From positions 6,732,771 to 6,796,770 of the forward strand of contig AP025065.1 in NCBI GenBank assembly GCA_036186865.1: DNA of 64,000 nt. The letters are read 5' to 3'. The notes beneath the pieces are model-generated. The model was not told the origin of the DNA and did not search any database. It was given only the letters and a program-made list of their open reading frames with translations. Position 1 is the stretch's first letter; the number at the start of each line of letters is the position of its first letter. Below are positions 46,624 through 59,066 of the stretch, in pieces. The position numbers and the translations under genes were made by a program. Origin of the DNA: Eustoma russellianum (Eukaryota > Streptophyta > Magnoliopsida > Gentianales > Gentianaceae).

Positions 46624-47553
46624 ATGGAGAACGCAAGCTCTATCTTGGTTCAAGGTGTAGATGTACACAGTTCTGCTCCAATGGCACCGAATGTTGGGAT
46701 GCCGATGCATGCTCCTCCTGCACAGGGTCCTGCGGTGGGCCAGGTGGAGAAACCGGAGAATTTCAGTGGGAGCTTCTTCAAATGCTGGCAGCAGAAGATG
46801 TTGTTCTTCTTGACTACCATGGGGCTGGCTACCTTTCTGACCGAGGACCCACCTGTGGTGGATCCAGTGGAGGACAAACCAGAATATGCAGAACAAACTT
46901 TCTGTTGAAGCATGGAATTTCAACAATTATGTTTGTTTGAGCCATATTCTGAGCTGTTTGGACAACTTTTTGTATGGTTTGTACTGAACGTAAAAACCGT
47001 AAAGCCTTTGTGGTAGGCTTTAGAAAAGAAATATATTTATTATCGACAAATTACAGGATTTCAAAATGTCTGATTCTCGCACTGTTGTTTCTCAAGTTGA
47101 GGAACTTCAGACGTTGGTAGCCGAAATGGAAGAGGAGGGCATATTGCTCAGTGAATCTTTCATGTTGGCTGCAGTGATTGAGAAGCTACCTCTTTCGTGG
47201 AGAGAATTCAGAAGCTATATCAAACACAAGAGAAAGGAAATGACATTGGAAGATATGATTGTCCGACTCCGCATAGAGGAAGATAATCGCAGATCTAAAA
47301 GGAAGCCACATTCCAGTGCTGGTCAGGCCAAGACTCGTGTTGCAGAGGCCGAGAAAAAGAAGGGCCAATTTGGGGTGAACAAGAAAGGAAAACAGATAGC
47401 CAAGAAGTTCACCGGAAAATGCTACAACTATGGCATTCAGGGGCATGTCATCAATGAGTGCAGAAACCCAAGAAGAAGCAGACCAAGGCAAAAGCGAACA
47501 TCGTTGATGCCATGAATGATCTGAACCTCTGTGAGGTGGTCTCAGAGTGCAAT
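46624..47553 (+). pseudogene. Copia gag (UBN2 type), decayed and cut by a gypsy LTR
   Basis: The start MENASSILVQ at 46624 leads to VEKPENFSGSFFKCWQQKML and FLTTMGLATFL (gag N-terminus). After a stop at 46906 the sequence continues in shifting frames (YVCLSHILSCLDN-like) with a deletion near 47030. 47066-47515 then holds ISQVEELQ-like, LSESFMLAAVIEKLPLSW, IKHKRKEMTLEDMIVRLRIE and the zinc knuckle CYNYGIQGHVINEC, whose second Cys is Tyr. The conserved linker continues in another frame until the gypsy LTR begins at 47554. Protease and polymerase are not in the window. Confidence 0.85.
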
Positions 47554-48519
47554 TGTGACGACCCGGAAATTTTTCTATTACGTCGTAATGACTCTAATAC
47601 CGTAAATCTAATTATGTGGATACATGATTCATAATTTCTTACATACCGATACATTAACAAATAGATAACAAACGATTTAATTATACGATAAAACTTAAAT
47701 AAAACTAATTAGTAACAACTTAAGCTATTAGGATAAATTAAATAAAAAAGAAAAGACATGACACAATCATTTAGTACCACTTAAATAAAGGAAAAAAATA
47801 GGTACATGAAAGAAAAAGAAAAGAAAAAGAAAAAGAAAAATGAAGACAAGTTGTCATAAGCATGCTTAAGGATTTTTTGCATAAAATAATACATGCTTAG
47901 AATCTTCTTATAGTTTGTCCCCAAACCCATTCCCCCACCCATATGGCTGCCACAGTATAAGAAAAAGAGGGTATTCCCTTTTTCTTCAACACTTTCACAT
48001 TTCACCATTTCATCTTCAACAAAATATCCTCTCCTCTCTCTTCCAAGAAAACTCAAGCCTCCAACCCTGTTCCTCTTCCCTTTGGCCGAAATTTCAACAA
48101 GCACAAAGGTGGGAATTCTCTTCTCTTCTCTTCACATAAACACCATCCAAACCAAGCTCAATAAACCCTTCATTATTTAAGAAAGGTTCAATAGAATCTA
48201 GAATCAAAGAAAAACAAGGTAAGAACTTTTTGTAGCTTAAGTTGAATTCTTCTATTTATTTAGCTTCATAAATTGCTCACTAACTCTATCATTTTACCAT
48301 CAAAACCATGGCTACCAAGAAGGAGGAAGAAGGTATTTTCTTCCAAGCCAAGTGAAGAAACCCTCATCTTAAGTGTAAGAAAAGTGAACCAAGACAAGTA
48401 CTCTTCCTATATCCTTTATTGATTTTCAAAGACTAAGTACTTATGCTCATATCAAGACTGGATCATCATGTAGCATGTTTAAAAGTTTACCATAAGAATA
48501 TGAAAGATCTATGTTTATG

Positions 48520-48520
48520 A

Positions 48521-48555
<35 letters not shown>
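48520..48555. repeat. (TA)n microsatellite beside the LINE insertion
   Basis: About 16 TA units precede the ATGCATTTACCAAGTA target duplication of the LINE. The tract belongs to the gypsy LTR. Confidence 0.9.
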
Positions 48556-48558
<3 letters not shown>

Positions 48559-48810
48559 TTTACCAAGTAATAGTATATATGGATTTTTTTTCGGCCATGC
48601 CCTCGGAGCGATCTTCATGGCTGGCGGCGTAGCCGCCACCGCCGATCATTGCCTGCCTTCCATCTCCGTTTTCTGCAACCCAGTCATCTCACCACCATGA
48701 ATGATTCCTCAGTCGCTGTTGCGGCATCACCCCAGCGTTCGTTTGCGTCACTCTTTGCACCCGCAGCCTAAATTCAGCCGAAACCTTTTCAGAGATATAA
48801 AGGCAGCCCC

Positions 48811-50027
48811 ATGATCATATTTTCAGAGGAAGAAATCAATTCTTTAGCAGCTCCATTTCGATATACCTTGGTAGGCACATTCTGGTATGGTCGTCTGCCA
48901 TTAGCTACCATACGTTCAGCCATTGATTGGATTGGTTTCGTTGGGGCGGTAAAGGTGGGACTTTTAGATCCCACACATATCGTTCTTCATTTTGATCAAG
49001 AGCTAGATTACATAAGATGATTTTCTAGAAAAGGATGGATTATTTCAGGCAAGCAGATGCGAATTACAAAATGGACTCCAGATTATGATCCTACAAAAGA
49101 GGTGCCGGTTGTTCCGATCTGGGTCACGTTGCCGGGCCTACCTCTTCATATGCATCGCAAAGATTCGCTCTTTCAAATTGTTGCGATGCTAGGCACACCC
49201 CTTAAATTGGATTCAGCAACAACCGCTATGAATCGTCCGTCGATGGCACGAGTATGTGTTGAATTGGACGTTTCAAAAGAATTGCCACAAAGGATATTCA
49301 TTCAAACGCCATCTCGAGTAATCATACAGAATGTTGAGTATGAAGATCTGCTGAAATGCAGCTCCTCTTGCTATAAACTTGGACACGTACTCGCTGACTG
49401 TGGCACCGAAAACCCTGCGCAGCCGCGTCTTCCTGAGGGCGAATCAACGGAAGTCCCACGCTCAAAAAATAAATAAACACATAGAAACAACGATGGACCC
49501 CCAAAAAGGTGGGACCTTCCACTGCAGATCCGCTCATAGAACACGATGCCCACCATGCAGCTGATTTGTAGCCGGCTCAGCACATGTCTGAATTGCCCTC
49601 ATCCCCCGATATGACTGCCGTCAATAATGTATCAAATATTCAGGATATTTCACGCTTGAAAGGTGTTGATGATTCAATTATAAGAGAATTTCACGTGGCC
49701 GCAATGCTTGATTCCCATTCGGATGCAGAAGCAGATCCACGCTCAGACGAACAAGATCGAAATGCTACAGACCAAATAGCCCATTTAATCGAAGTAGCAT
49801 ATATTGATTCACGCACTACTGAGAATCCAACAGGGACAACCTTGGTTGGCCATGCCAACATAGAGTCCACAAATACAAATTTAGACGAACAATCATCGAT
49901 CGCTCTCCCAGATAGCCATTTGAGTCAGGGGCCTCGAATCATTAGACGAACTCAGCCGCCTTCTCTCCGCTTGACCAGGTTACGTGCAGCGCACATCTCA
50001 AACTCTTTTGATCCTCTTTCCCAATGA
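48811..50027 (+). pseudogene. LINE ORF1, RNA-binding protein, three lesions
   Basis: The N-terminal part has the DUF4283-like domain of plant L1 ORF1 (FSEEEINSLAAPFRYTLVG, LLDPTHIVLHF). An in-frame TGA at 49018-49020 stands where Trp is usual. The next segment gives MRITKWTPDYDP, VPIWVTLPGLPLH and the CCHC knuckle CSSCYKLGHVLADC with all four ligands. A TAA at 49474 and a frame change follow, then a TAG near 49568 and an acidic, low-complexity tail (49584-50027) ending FDPLSQ. In the family this protein coats the LINE RNA. Confidence 0.88.
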
Positions 50028-53000
50028 AGCTCTTATTATGGAATGTTAGAGGAATTCGTAGTTCATTTCATAGGCTACTTTCATTAATTCGTAAGCATAA
50101 TGTCTGTTTGCTAGTTATAATCGAACCCAAACTCCGATCCAATGCTTTACAATCATATCAGTTGCAATTTGGATTCTCTAATGCAATATCCGTGTGTAAT
50201 GATCAAATGTGGTTTTTTTGGAAGGATGCATTTCTCGCTAGAGGAGACGAAGACTATGGAAGTCAGCATCATTCCATAAAATTCCAATGGCGTATAACAA
50301 GCCAATGCTTCTGGTTTACAGGAGTATATGGGAGGCATACAATTCTCCAGCGGCGAATATTATGGGATGAATTACGGCATTTTCATACATCACTTGATAT
50401 CCCTTGGCTTATCGGAGGAGACTTTAACACGTTTCGCATGCTGGAAGAACATAGGGGCAGATCACAGCCATCATTGCGTACATTGCAGGACTTCAATGAT
50501 TTTATTCTGCATTGTCAGTTACATGAACTACAATTTCAAGGCTCATGCTTCACATGGTCAGACGGAAGAGGTCTAGGTCGTGTGTGGCGACGCTTAGACC
50601 GTTTGTTGAGTTTGGATTCTCTTGTTGATCTCTTCCCATATATGCAAGTTCAACATCTCTCACGTGCCACCTCGAATCACTCTCCTTTGCTTCTAACATG
50701 CGACTTGGATGTCCCACGAGCACCATCCCGGTTTAGATATCTTGATGTTTGGGCATCCTATGCTGATTTTGATTCATTTGTGATACATAGATGGCAATCA
50801 TACCCAACCGTGGGCGGCATGTGGGGATTAAATCGTAAGTTATCACTTTTGAGTAAAGATTTACGTCAATGGAACAAAGATATATTTGGAAACATCTTTG
50901 ATGCTGTATCACTAGCAGAAACAGAAGTTAAAAGCACAGAACGTGATTATGATGATAATCCCACGGAATCTACTCGATCCGTGTATCATCAGCGCATGGC
51001 TGAGCTACGACTGGCTCAAAAACACGCATATCTCTATTGGAAGCAAAAGGCCAACATTAAGTGGTTGAAGGATGGGGACGCTAACACAGCTTTCTTTCAC
51101 CAGACAATTAAGCGTAAACGATGCCACCAGATGATCCGCAGAATCACTAAACAGGATGGCACTATACTGGAGCAGCAAAGTGACATCCAAGCTGAGGCTA
51201 TTAATTATTTTTACCATCTCTTTGCTGAGGAGTCCATTTCAGAATGTGAATTAATTCTTCAACATATTCCATCGTTGATAACGGCAGATGATAACAGTGT
51301 GTTGAAGGCCATTCCTTTGATGTCTGAGGTAAAAGAATCGGTGTGGGATCTCAGCCCCACAAGTGCAGCAGGTTCGGATGGCTACCCTGGCTCTTTTTAC
51401 AGACGGTTTTGGCCCCATATCCAGAATGATGTTCATAGGGCATTTCAAGAATTCTTCTTGGGTATCCGAATGCCTAAGGCAGTGGCAACAGCGTCCGTTA
51501 TTTTGATACCTAAGGTTAGCAATCCCAAATCCTTCGTAGATTATAGACCGATATGTCTAACAAATTTTCTTTCTAAGGCCATCAAGAGGCTGATCGCTAC
51601 CAGACTGGGATGCATCTTGCCCAGAATAATATCTCCTGAGCAGGCGGGTTTTATGAAAGGCCGTAATATCACAGAGCAGGTCTTATTGGCACAGGAAATG
51701 GTTCATGTACTAGATAAGCAAACACGAGGAGGACAAGTTCTTATCAAATTAGACATGGCGAAAGCTTTTGATAGGGTGAGTTGGAAATATCTTCAGCAGC
51801 TGTTGCAATGCATGGGTATGGATGCTCGATTGGTTCGTATTATCATCAATAACTTGCGCAGCACGTCATGCTCGATTTTGCTCAATGGCACTTTGACAGA
51901 ATCTTTTCCTATTTGTAGGGGGGTTAAGCAGGGGGATCCTCTATCCCCTTTACTTTTATTTTGTCATCTGAAGGATTTACACGAGGACTGAATCATCTTA
52001 TACAAACGGGAGAGCTTAAGGGATTTAGAGCAGGCCGGACTCCTTGTATTTCACATTTGGGATTTGCAGACGACTTATTAATTTTCCTTAATGGTACACC
52101 GCGAAACTTATCAAAATTTCAAAAGTTTTTGGATATATACCAGCAAGCCTCGGGTCAATTGGTAAACTATAATAAAAGTCAATTTGTTGTGGGACAAGGA
52201 GCCTCTGTGGCTCAGGCGTCCACTGCTTTAGGGATGCGATCTACATCGCTGCCTATCAAATATTTGGGTTCATACTTATACAAGGGAATAAATAAAGCCA
52301 GGTATTGCTCCAATCTTCTAGCTCATTTTGACGCTAAGTTATCGTCTTGGTCTACCAATTTCTTATCCATGGCGGGCAGGCTAACTCTTATCAAACATGT
52401 CCTTAATACATTGCCCACACATCTCATCGCCAGCTCTAGATTGCCTAAGGGCATCATACATATTCTCAATAGGCAAATGGCATCCTTTCTATGGAAAGGT
52501 CGTCATCATTGGCAATCCTGGCCTACTATATGTCAATCACATGAAGCGGGTGGTTTAGGCATTCGATCTCTTTTGCATGTCCAGCAGGCATATGATTGTC
52601 AAATATGGTGGCAGTACTTTACTTCAAACAATCTTTGGGCAGACTTTTGTCGATCCAGATATGGTCATCGTTCTTCCATCTATTCACATATTTATGACTC
52701 ATCAACATGGAAGCGCATAGCACGCACGCATGAGTTCATGGAGGGGCATACTACCATAATCAATGGATTGTTGCACTGGACACCAGAGGAGAATGGCCAA
52801 TTTTCAATTCGGTCTGCATACAATTTGATATCAGCTCGGCTTCCCAAAGAGGAAGCAAAGTACATTTGGTGGAAAAATACGCATCCAAGACAAAAGGTCT
52901 TTCTTTGGCGTCTTTGGCATTCCTCGCTTCCAATGGTGAACAACTTCAGAGGATGGATCACAGTTTATCCCTCTCAATGTATCTTTTGTCGGCAATATCA

Positions 53001-53883
53001 TGACTCCCAAGATCATGTGTTCTTGCATTGCCCGCTTATTCGCCCTCTTTGGGTTGACATGTCTATCACATTTCATGGCCCGTTGCCTCTCTCGCGTACA
53101 ATCAAAGGGCACTTGCTTCGATGGTGGCATAGGTCGTCATCCGAAGCAATGGTAGGTCAGCTCACTGCCGTAGTTCCTTCTATTACGGTGTGGGAAATAT
53201 GGAAAATGTACACTTCCTGTAGGTTTGGCGAAGAATCTTTTGATTATGATCGACTTTACACGAAGCTCAAAGGTTCAATTTACACGTGGTGTGCCTCAGT
53301 CAATGGGAAGAAATTTGCCCGCAACATACCACATCTCGTGGCTCAACGCTTTTCTCCACCATTGTGCATGAAACGCTCCACTATTGTTCGATGGAGATTT
53401 CCACCATCAGGCAAGCTAAAACTAAATGTGGATGCGGCTGTAGGTAAACACATGTCAGCAGGGGCGGCCATACTTCGGACGTGCCAGGGTTCGTTTCATT
53501 CGGCCATCAGTTTTCCACTGCCACTTTTGAGTCCTCTACGGGCTAAGATTCACGCTTTGACGATTGCGCTCATGTACTACGCTCAGCATCATGACAGTCT
53601 CATAGTTGAAACAGACTGTCAATCTGTGCTCACCTTGTTGGCTGATCAAGATCGAATCACAGGAATGCTGTCATCGGACATTGCCCGGGCATCACAATTT
53701 CTCATACTCAATAATTCTACACTTCAATATTGCCCACGAGAAACTAATTTGGCACCGCATAAGCTTGCCAGATATGGATACCACTCTCCTGGTCTCATTC
53801 GCTACTTTTCGGTCCAAGCCTTGCCATGTGAGGTACGGGGTGCATTGTATGTGGACCGTCATCTGCCAACACTTCGACTTTGA
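50024..53883 (+). pseudogene. LINE ORF2: endonuclease, reverse transcriptase, RNase H; one frameshift
   Basis: Residues 1-230 form an AP-type endonuclease (start MKLLLWNVRGI; PWLIGGDFNTF; SNHSPLLLTCD). The reverse transcriptase follows: LIKLDMAKAFDRVSW at 51743, QGDPLSPL at 51929, and the catalytic FADD at 52063-52074. One base is missing near 51950-51958, so the frame shifts between QGDPLSPLL and SSEGFTRGLNHL. A zf-RVT segment (WWKNTHPRQKVFLWR; CIFCRQYHDSQDHVFLHC) and a C-terminal RNase H (LKLNVDAAVG; ETDCQSVLTLL) complete it, about 1,285 codons in all. The RNase H catalytic Glu reads Lys at 53545-53547. The protein would nick DNA and copy the LINE RNA at the nick. Confidence 0.93.
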
Positions 53884-54621
53884 TCCATGACAGCCCACTT
53901 TCTTTATAGTTGCCTGTGTTTTGAACGCGGGCAACCTCGGTGCGTTTATCCTTCGTCTATATGACTCTTACGCGTGCTGCTCCTTTTATTGATTTTACAA
54001 TGTTTCGGTTCACTTTTGCTCTTGTATCTGTTCTTTCATGGTGGCGATCCACATACTGCCCGCACGGAACTTCCTGCACATAGTCTGGCGGCTGGAAATG
54101 GAATCATGCATAGCTTTTTCTTGTGTCTTGTCGTCTTGGTTTTCATGCCAGGACGACTCTGGTATGTTTTGTCTTTCATCTGGTCTGCTGCTGCTTACAA
54201 ACATCTTGTTGCTACTTACGACTTTTCTCCCTGTTTCTGAGGTGCTCGTCATTATAAAGCCACATACTCTTGGCAAGCTCTTCCCCAAGCTCAACAATGT
54301 CAAGTGCGGCCACGTAATGTATCAAGCCTACACAAACGACATTCCAGCATCTTACACATCATATCACAAAATTTCATTCATGTATTCATTTACGATATGC
54401 GCTATTCCCCGACGAATAAATATGTACGCTTTTTCCTTCGTCAAGGTTTTATCCACAAGGGTGGTTTTACTTGACAAGGTTTTAATGCGGCATATCATAT
54501 TCGACTGGAGAAGCGCCATCATTAGAGATTTGTATTATGTTTTTTCGTATACTGACTTTTGTAATATGGCTTTTCTCCGCCATAAGTGAGAAATTAAATA
54601 AAATATTCTTTTCATAAAAAA
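53884..54621 (+). other. LINE 3' untranslated region and A-tail
   Basis: The segment has no conserved domain although a frame of 183 codons stays open (54038-54589). Its last 60 bases, with CTCCGCCATAAGTGAG, recur in inverted orientation in the stub at 62143-62210, which identifies the part recognised by the LINE reverse transcriptase. Confidence 0.82.
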
Positions 54622-56367
54622 ATGCATTTACCAAGTACACGACCATACACCCAAAAAATATATAAATTTTATGAAGAAATGAGATGAAATGTATAAACTT
54701 AAGAAAAGTATATAAAGAATACAGCTTTAGATTATTTGGTTATGCTTTCTTTTATGTATTCTTAGTTTTCTTATGTTTTCAAGGTCATGTTTTAACATAT
54801 TTATGTATGCATCATAAGCATGACTTACATACATGGTCTCAATGGTTGCTTGATGATCATCATCTTCATGCATACATATATATATATATTGTAGGACCTG
54901 CAAGGCACCACTAGAAGGGGGGGTGAATAGTGGGTGTGGAAAATTTAGTTTTTAAAATTGTTTTAATCCAAAAACTCAACTTCTGAAAACAGTTTCTGTT
55001 TTCAGTACCTGTTTTGCAACGTTTTAAAAACTAGGTTAAAGGTCTTCAAAATTCTGAAATTGGAGAGATCTTATTCTCAGATGTTCTAAGTATCTCCTAA
55101 AAATTTCAGATCAAAATTCAACCTTTAACCCTTTGAAAAATCGTTGGTGGTCAGATTGAGCAAATCTGCCAGAAACGGTAGTCTGACTTGAAAAATTTAT
55201 TCCGATTAAATGGTGGCTCCAAATGGTCTGAAACTTTAATGACAAACCCCTTACTATGTGTATTTAATTTGGTTGAAACAGTTTTGAAAAATGTCTTTGG
55301 GAAGTTAGTCAAATACGTTCAAAGTCTCAACCTTTGCAAGTCTAAAAATCAGACTGCACTAGTCTCAGAACTATGGACGTTTGAATGACTTATACTTGTC
55401 CAAATGAGTTGAAACTTACGTCAAATAAAACTTAAAATGTGTGCCTATTTTTCTGAAAAGTTTCGTGATTTTTAAAGTTCGTTTGATATTTTTTCTATTG
55501 CAATGAAAATGATGCACTGTGCTGGAAACTGAAAGTACTCTGCAGAAAAGTAGAGAACACAAGAAATTTTATACTGGTTCGGTTAAATCAACCTACTCCA
55601 GTCTTTGAAGACGCCTTTCTCGGTTATCATTAAACAAAATAACACCTTACCACACAGGTTTGATGGAGTTATACACCAACTCCAACCCTTTACAAACCTT
55701 ATAAGCAATCACAATGATCACGAACACCACCACCGAGCGGATGCAAGATTGATCATACCTTGATCAACCTTTCACAAGAATATGGCGTGTATGGTGGCAT
55801 GAATGAAGCCTATACAATGTATTTGAATATAGATATAATAGGCTTTGAGAGAGAAGAAGAAAGAAAGGTAGAAGAAGAAAGTCTAGAAAACGTTTTTCAC
55901 TTTTGCACTTGTGAGACTTGTCTTATCTTTGATTTGCTCTTTTTCTCCTCTTTTTATCAAGATGTGGCCGCCCCTTCTAAGCTTTTCTTCCCCTTGGAAA
56001 TTATCTTTTAAGTCCTTGGAAGAATATCTTGAATAATTGTGACATCCACTTGCTTACTTGGTACAACTTGATTGGATGAATGTCTTGGCTTTGCTTACTT
56101 GACACTTCATGATTGGTCCAACCTTGTCACCATTTAGTGTGCTGTAAAAATCTGAGATTAACTTGAAAAACATGTGCCAAAAAGAATTCAAAACACTACC
56201 AAATAATCACCATTCAATCCCTTCAATTTTGGGATGCAAATTAAGGACAAATGAATAGTAAATTCGGCCACTATTCACATGTGCTGAAAATTTTCAACAT
56301 GTGTTGCATTTTTGAAATTTTTCCTTGTGTGTTGCCCTCTTCAAAGTCACCCATCATGTGTGGCTTA

Positions 56368-56955
56368 TTTTCCACCAATTAAAGTGCCAAATAAGCTCCA
56401 TCTAGGCTCCAACAAAGCTGAAAATGGTGTGTGAAATTCCTGCACATGTGCAGAATTTTCTTTTGGTAAACTTTGTCAAATAATACACACTATTCAGACA
56501 TATATGGTAAATTATAATCAGTTCTAATTTGAATTTTCTAGAAAACTTTAATATGTATTGAATATGTAAAAAGTGTCTTGATACATGTTATATGTCATGC
56601 CAAAAACGTTCCATGTGTCGTGGTCGTAGAAAACCGAATTTTCGAATTTTGTCGATTACGCAATTTTCCACCAATTAAAGTGCCAAATAAGCTCCATCTA
56701 GGCCCCAACAAAGCTGAAAATAGTGTGTGAAATTCCTGCACATGTGCTGAATTTTCTTTTGGTAAACTTTGTCAAATAATGCACATTATTCAGACATATA
56801 TGGTAAATTATAATCAGCCCTAATTTGAAATTTCTAGAACACTTTAATATGTATTGGATATGTAAAAAGTGTCCAGATACATGTTATATGTCATGCCAAA
56901 AACGTTCCATGTGTCGTGTTCGTAGAAAACCAAATTTTCGACTTTTGTCGATTAC
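56368..56955. repeat. 296-bp tandem duplication inside the 3' LTR
   Basis: The block starting TTTTCCACCAATTAAAG at 56368 recurs at 56664. The partner LTR has only one copy (60547-60840), which accounts exactly for the length difference. The copies differ by several substitutions, such as CACATGTGCAG versus CACATGTGCTG. Confidence 0.92.
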
Positions 56956-57866
56956 GCAATTTTTCTCCGATTAAATTCAAACTTTTGCACATGTTATATA
57001 TATTATGTCACACATAATATACATAGAATAACTTAAATATTCATCTCCAAAGGCTGAGTAAAGTGGCACCCCATGTGACAAAAATGTTGAATTTGAAATC
57101 TCCACAATTTGGCCTTAATTTGGGGTGATTTGTGTGTGCCAACATGGAATGATTTTATGGCTGTATATACCATGTAAGCCACGAAATTTATGGCCATTTT
57201 TGAATTGTAGGTGCTGGCCATCTATATATGGCAAGTACGTGATACGTTGGCGAAGTTTCGGTATTCACCCGATACGACAATTTTTGGTTTATAACCTTTT
57301 AACGTGTCGTAATAAATTTGTCATCAAAATGACTTATATCATATGATATAAGACCTGAATATACTCATAAATATGAGTTAAATATAGTGGTGTGACGTTA
57401 ACGTACGTTCGTAAAATATATAATGTGTCGGTAGTACGTTGGAATATATGTGTATAGTGCCTTTTTTTAAAAAAATCTGAATATATATAAATATATATGT
57501 ATAAGGCGTGTGATGTGAGAGGGAAGAAGAAGACTTTCCATTCTTCAATTTGTTGCCTTTGTGCCTTTTCCAAATATGGCTTCATTTAATGAACTACTTA
57601 GTTCATTTAACTAAGTACTTCACTTAATGAACTAGTTTAGTTCATTAATGGTGGCACCTGAAAATAGTTCAAACAAAACAAATGTTTGCCATTTGATGTA
57701 AGCTTTAAAGCTTCATGGCTCGTTAGTACGATGACATTATATATGAACTATATAAGGCAAGTTTTATGCAAAAACGTGTCATGTCATAAAACGTGTCATG
57801 CATTTCTTTAATACACGTTATTTAAATCATGCATTTTGTAATCACTCAAACCCCTTTTTCTCAACA

Positions 57867-58044
57867 ATCTCCCCCTTTTGATGATTTACAAAATAACCTA
57901 TGTTCATGATTTAAATTTTGTCGCTCCCCTCCAATCGCGCACAAATTGAAATTCAAATTTTGAATTCTCTCCCCCTTGATTTGTGCAATCAATCTTTCTC
58001 AATCTCTCTCTCCCCCTTAAATCATGCATTCTCTCCCCCTTTAT
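57867..58044 (-). other. Polypurine tract series of the - strand copy
   Basis: Read on the - strand, AAAAGGGGGAGA-type tracts are at 57867-57879, 57966-57976, 58008-58016 and 58031-58042, repeating the layout of the + strand copies. Confidence 0.82.
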
Positions 58045-58139
58045 TTTGGAAAGACAATCAAAAGCGCATGTAAAGATGAAGAAGAAAACAATCATGCATT
58101 TCAAATAATATCAAACGTGCGTTCGTAAGGGTTATTTAG

Positions 58140-59011
58140 TTAACCCTTTGAAAATGTTCCTTTTGGTACCCAAATTTGGGCGACCTTTCTAGGTATTTCA
58201 AAAGGTGAGAAAGGTGATGAAGACACAACATAATATACGTTAGGGGCAAATGCGTTTGGCCTTTGACCAAGAATCCCATCATGCATATAGTATGGTTTTC
58301 GTTTTTGATATGCATTTCGGTTTGCATGCACGGGGCGTGATCTAGATGTATTTTTATGATATGAATATCGCATATGCATCAATGGCTTTCTTTCATATCT
58401 ATATGGCCTATGATTGCACTTTGTATGATATGAAGAATAAGAAGCACGATGAGATGAGATGAGTGGTGTACTAGTCTTCTTCTTAGGTTGTATAGTTTCA
58501 TGCGGTTTCATAGATGTAGATAAAATCAATTTTGTAGCCTTATTTTGTACTTTATTCTCTTCAACGTATCCTACTCTGGTTTTATCATTTTCATACTTCT
58601 GAGAAGAGATGAGTTGATCTAGAATACAGGTATCTGTATCGTTGCGTTTTGTAGTCTTTTCTAGATCTTCATTTCTTGATTTCAAATTTGAAATATCGGC
58701 TTTCAGTTCAGTGTTCTCGGATGTCAATGATGGAATTTCAGACCTTAATGAATTTATTATGCAAGACAACTATTCTTTTGAATCGTTTAATTGAGACATA
58801 AGATTTGTGTTAGAAGATTCTAACAATTTCTTGTCATCAATTAAGCGTTTATTTTCTTTTGCAAGAGTCTTAGCAAACTTATGCAATTCAAGATATTGAA
58901 CATACAAATCATGATATGATGGTTCAGAATCGGAATCGGAATCAAAATGTACCTCACTGTCAAGAAGTGGAGGCCTTTGGCTTGCTCGGTTTTGTGTCTA
59001 GTGGTTGACAT
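58140..59011 (-). pseudogene. Gag-derived frame of the - strand copy, best preserved
   Basis: From the - strand ATG at 59011, and after a shift near 58970, the frame carries SDSDSDSEPSYHDLYVQYLE, the coiled-coil start (RLIDDKKLLESSNTNL), and a TAG at 58771-58769. 209 codons then stay open to the end: TELKADISNLKSRNEDLEK, YRYERKPLMHMRY, PYYMHDGILGQRPNAF and QIWVPKGTFSKG (TAA at 58142-58140). Identity to the + strand copies is clear but diverged. Only two lesions in about 290 codons suggest that coding capacity was kept for some time. No CCHC knuckle, protease or polymerase is present. Confidence 0.8.
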
Positions 59012-59049
59012 CTCACTAAGATCGTTAGATCTCCTTGTCGTGAGTGTGC

Positions 59050-59066
59050 CTGCACTCTGATACCAC
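59050..59066 (-). other. Primer binding site of the - strand copy
   Basis: Reads AGTGGTATCAGAGTGCAGG on the - strand directly after the LTR end CCTACA. It is complementary to initiator methionine tRNA over TGGTATCAGAG. Confidence 0.88.

Larger units (their letters stand above)
48570..54621 (+). mobile_element. Nearly full-length L1-type LINE (about 6.05 kb)
   Basis: Bounded by perfect 16-bp direct repeats ATGCATTTACCAAGTA (48554-48569 and 54622-54637). It has a GC-rich 5' leader, ORF1 (48811-50027), ORF2 (50024-53883), a 3' UTR of about 735 bp and a short A-tail (AAAAAAA). ORF1 stop and ORF2 start overlap as ATGA (50024-50027). Only a few lesions are visible: in-frame TGA at 49018, TAA at 49474 with a shift, TAG near 49568, and a one-base loss near 51955. 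It inserted into the gypsy LTR beside a (TA)n tract and is in the same orientation. Confidence 0.94.

Noticed and set aside
54038..54589. 183-codon open frame
   Set aside because: It is within the LINE 3' untranslated region after ORF2, with no known domain.
57033..57221. 62-codon frame repeated at 60885-61103
   Set aside because: It starts beside the LTR TATA box in both LTRs of the - strand copy, but stops interrupt it in the + strand subfamily.
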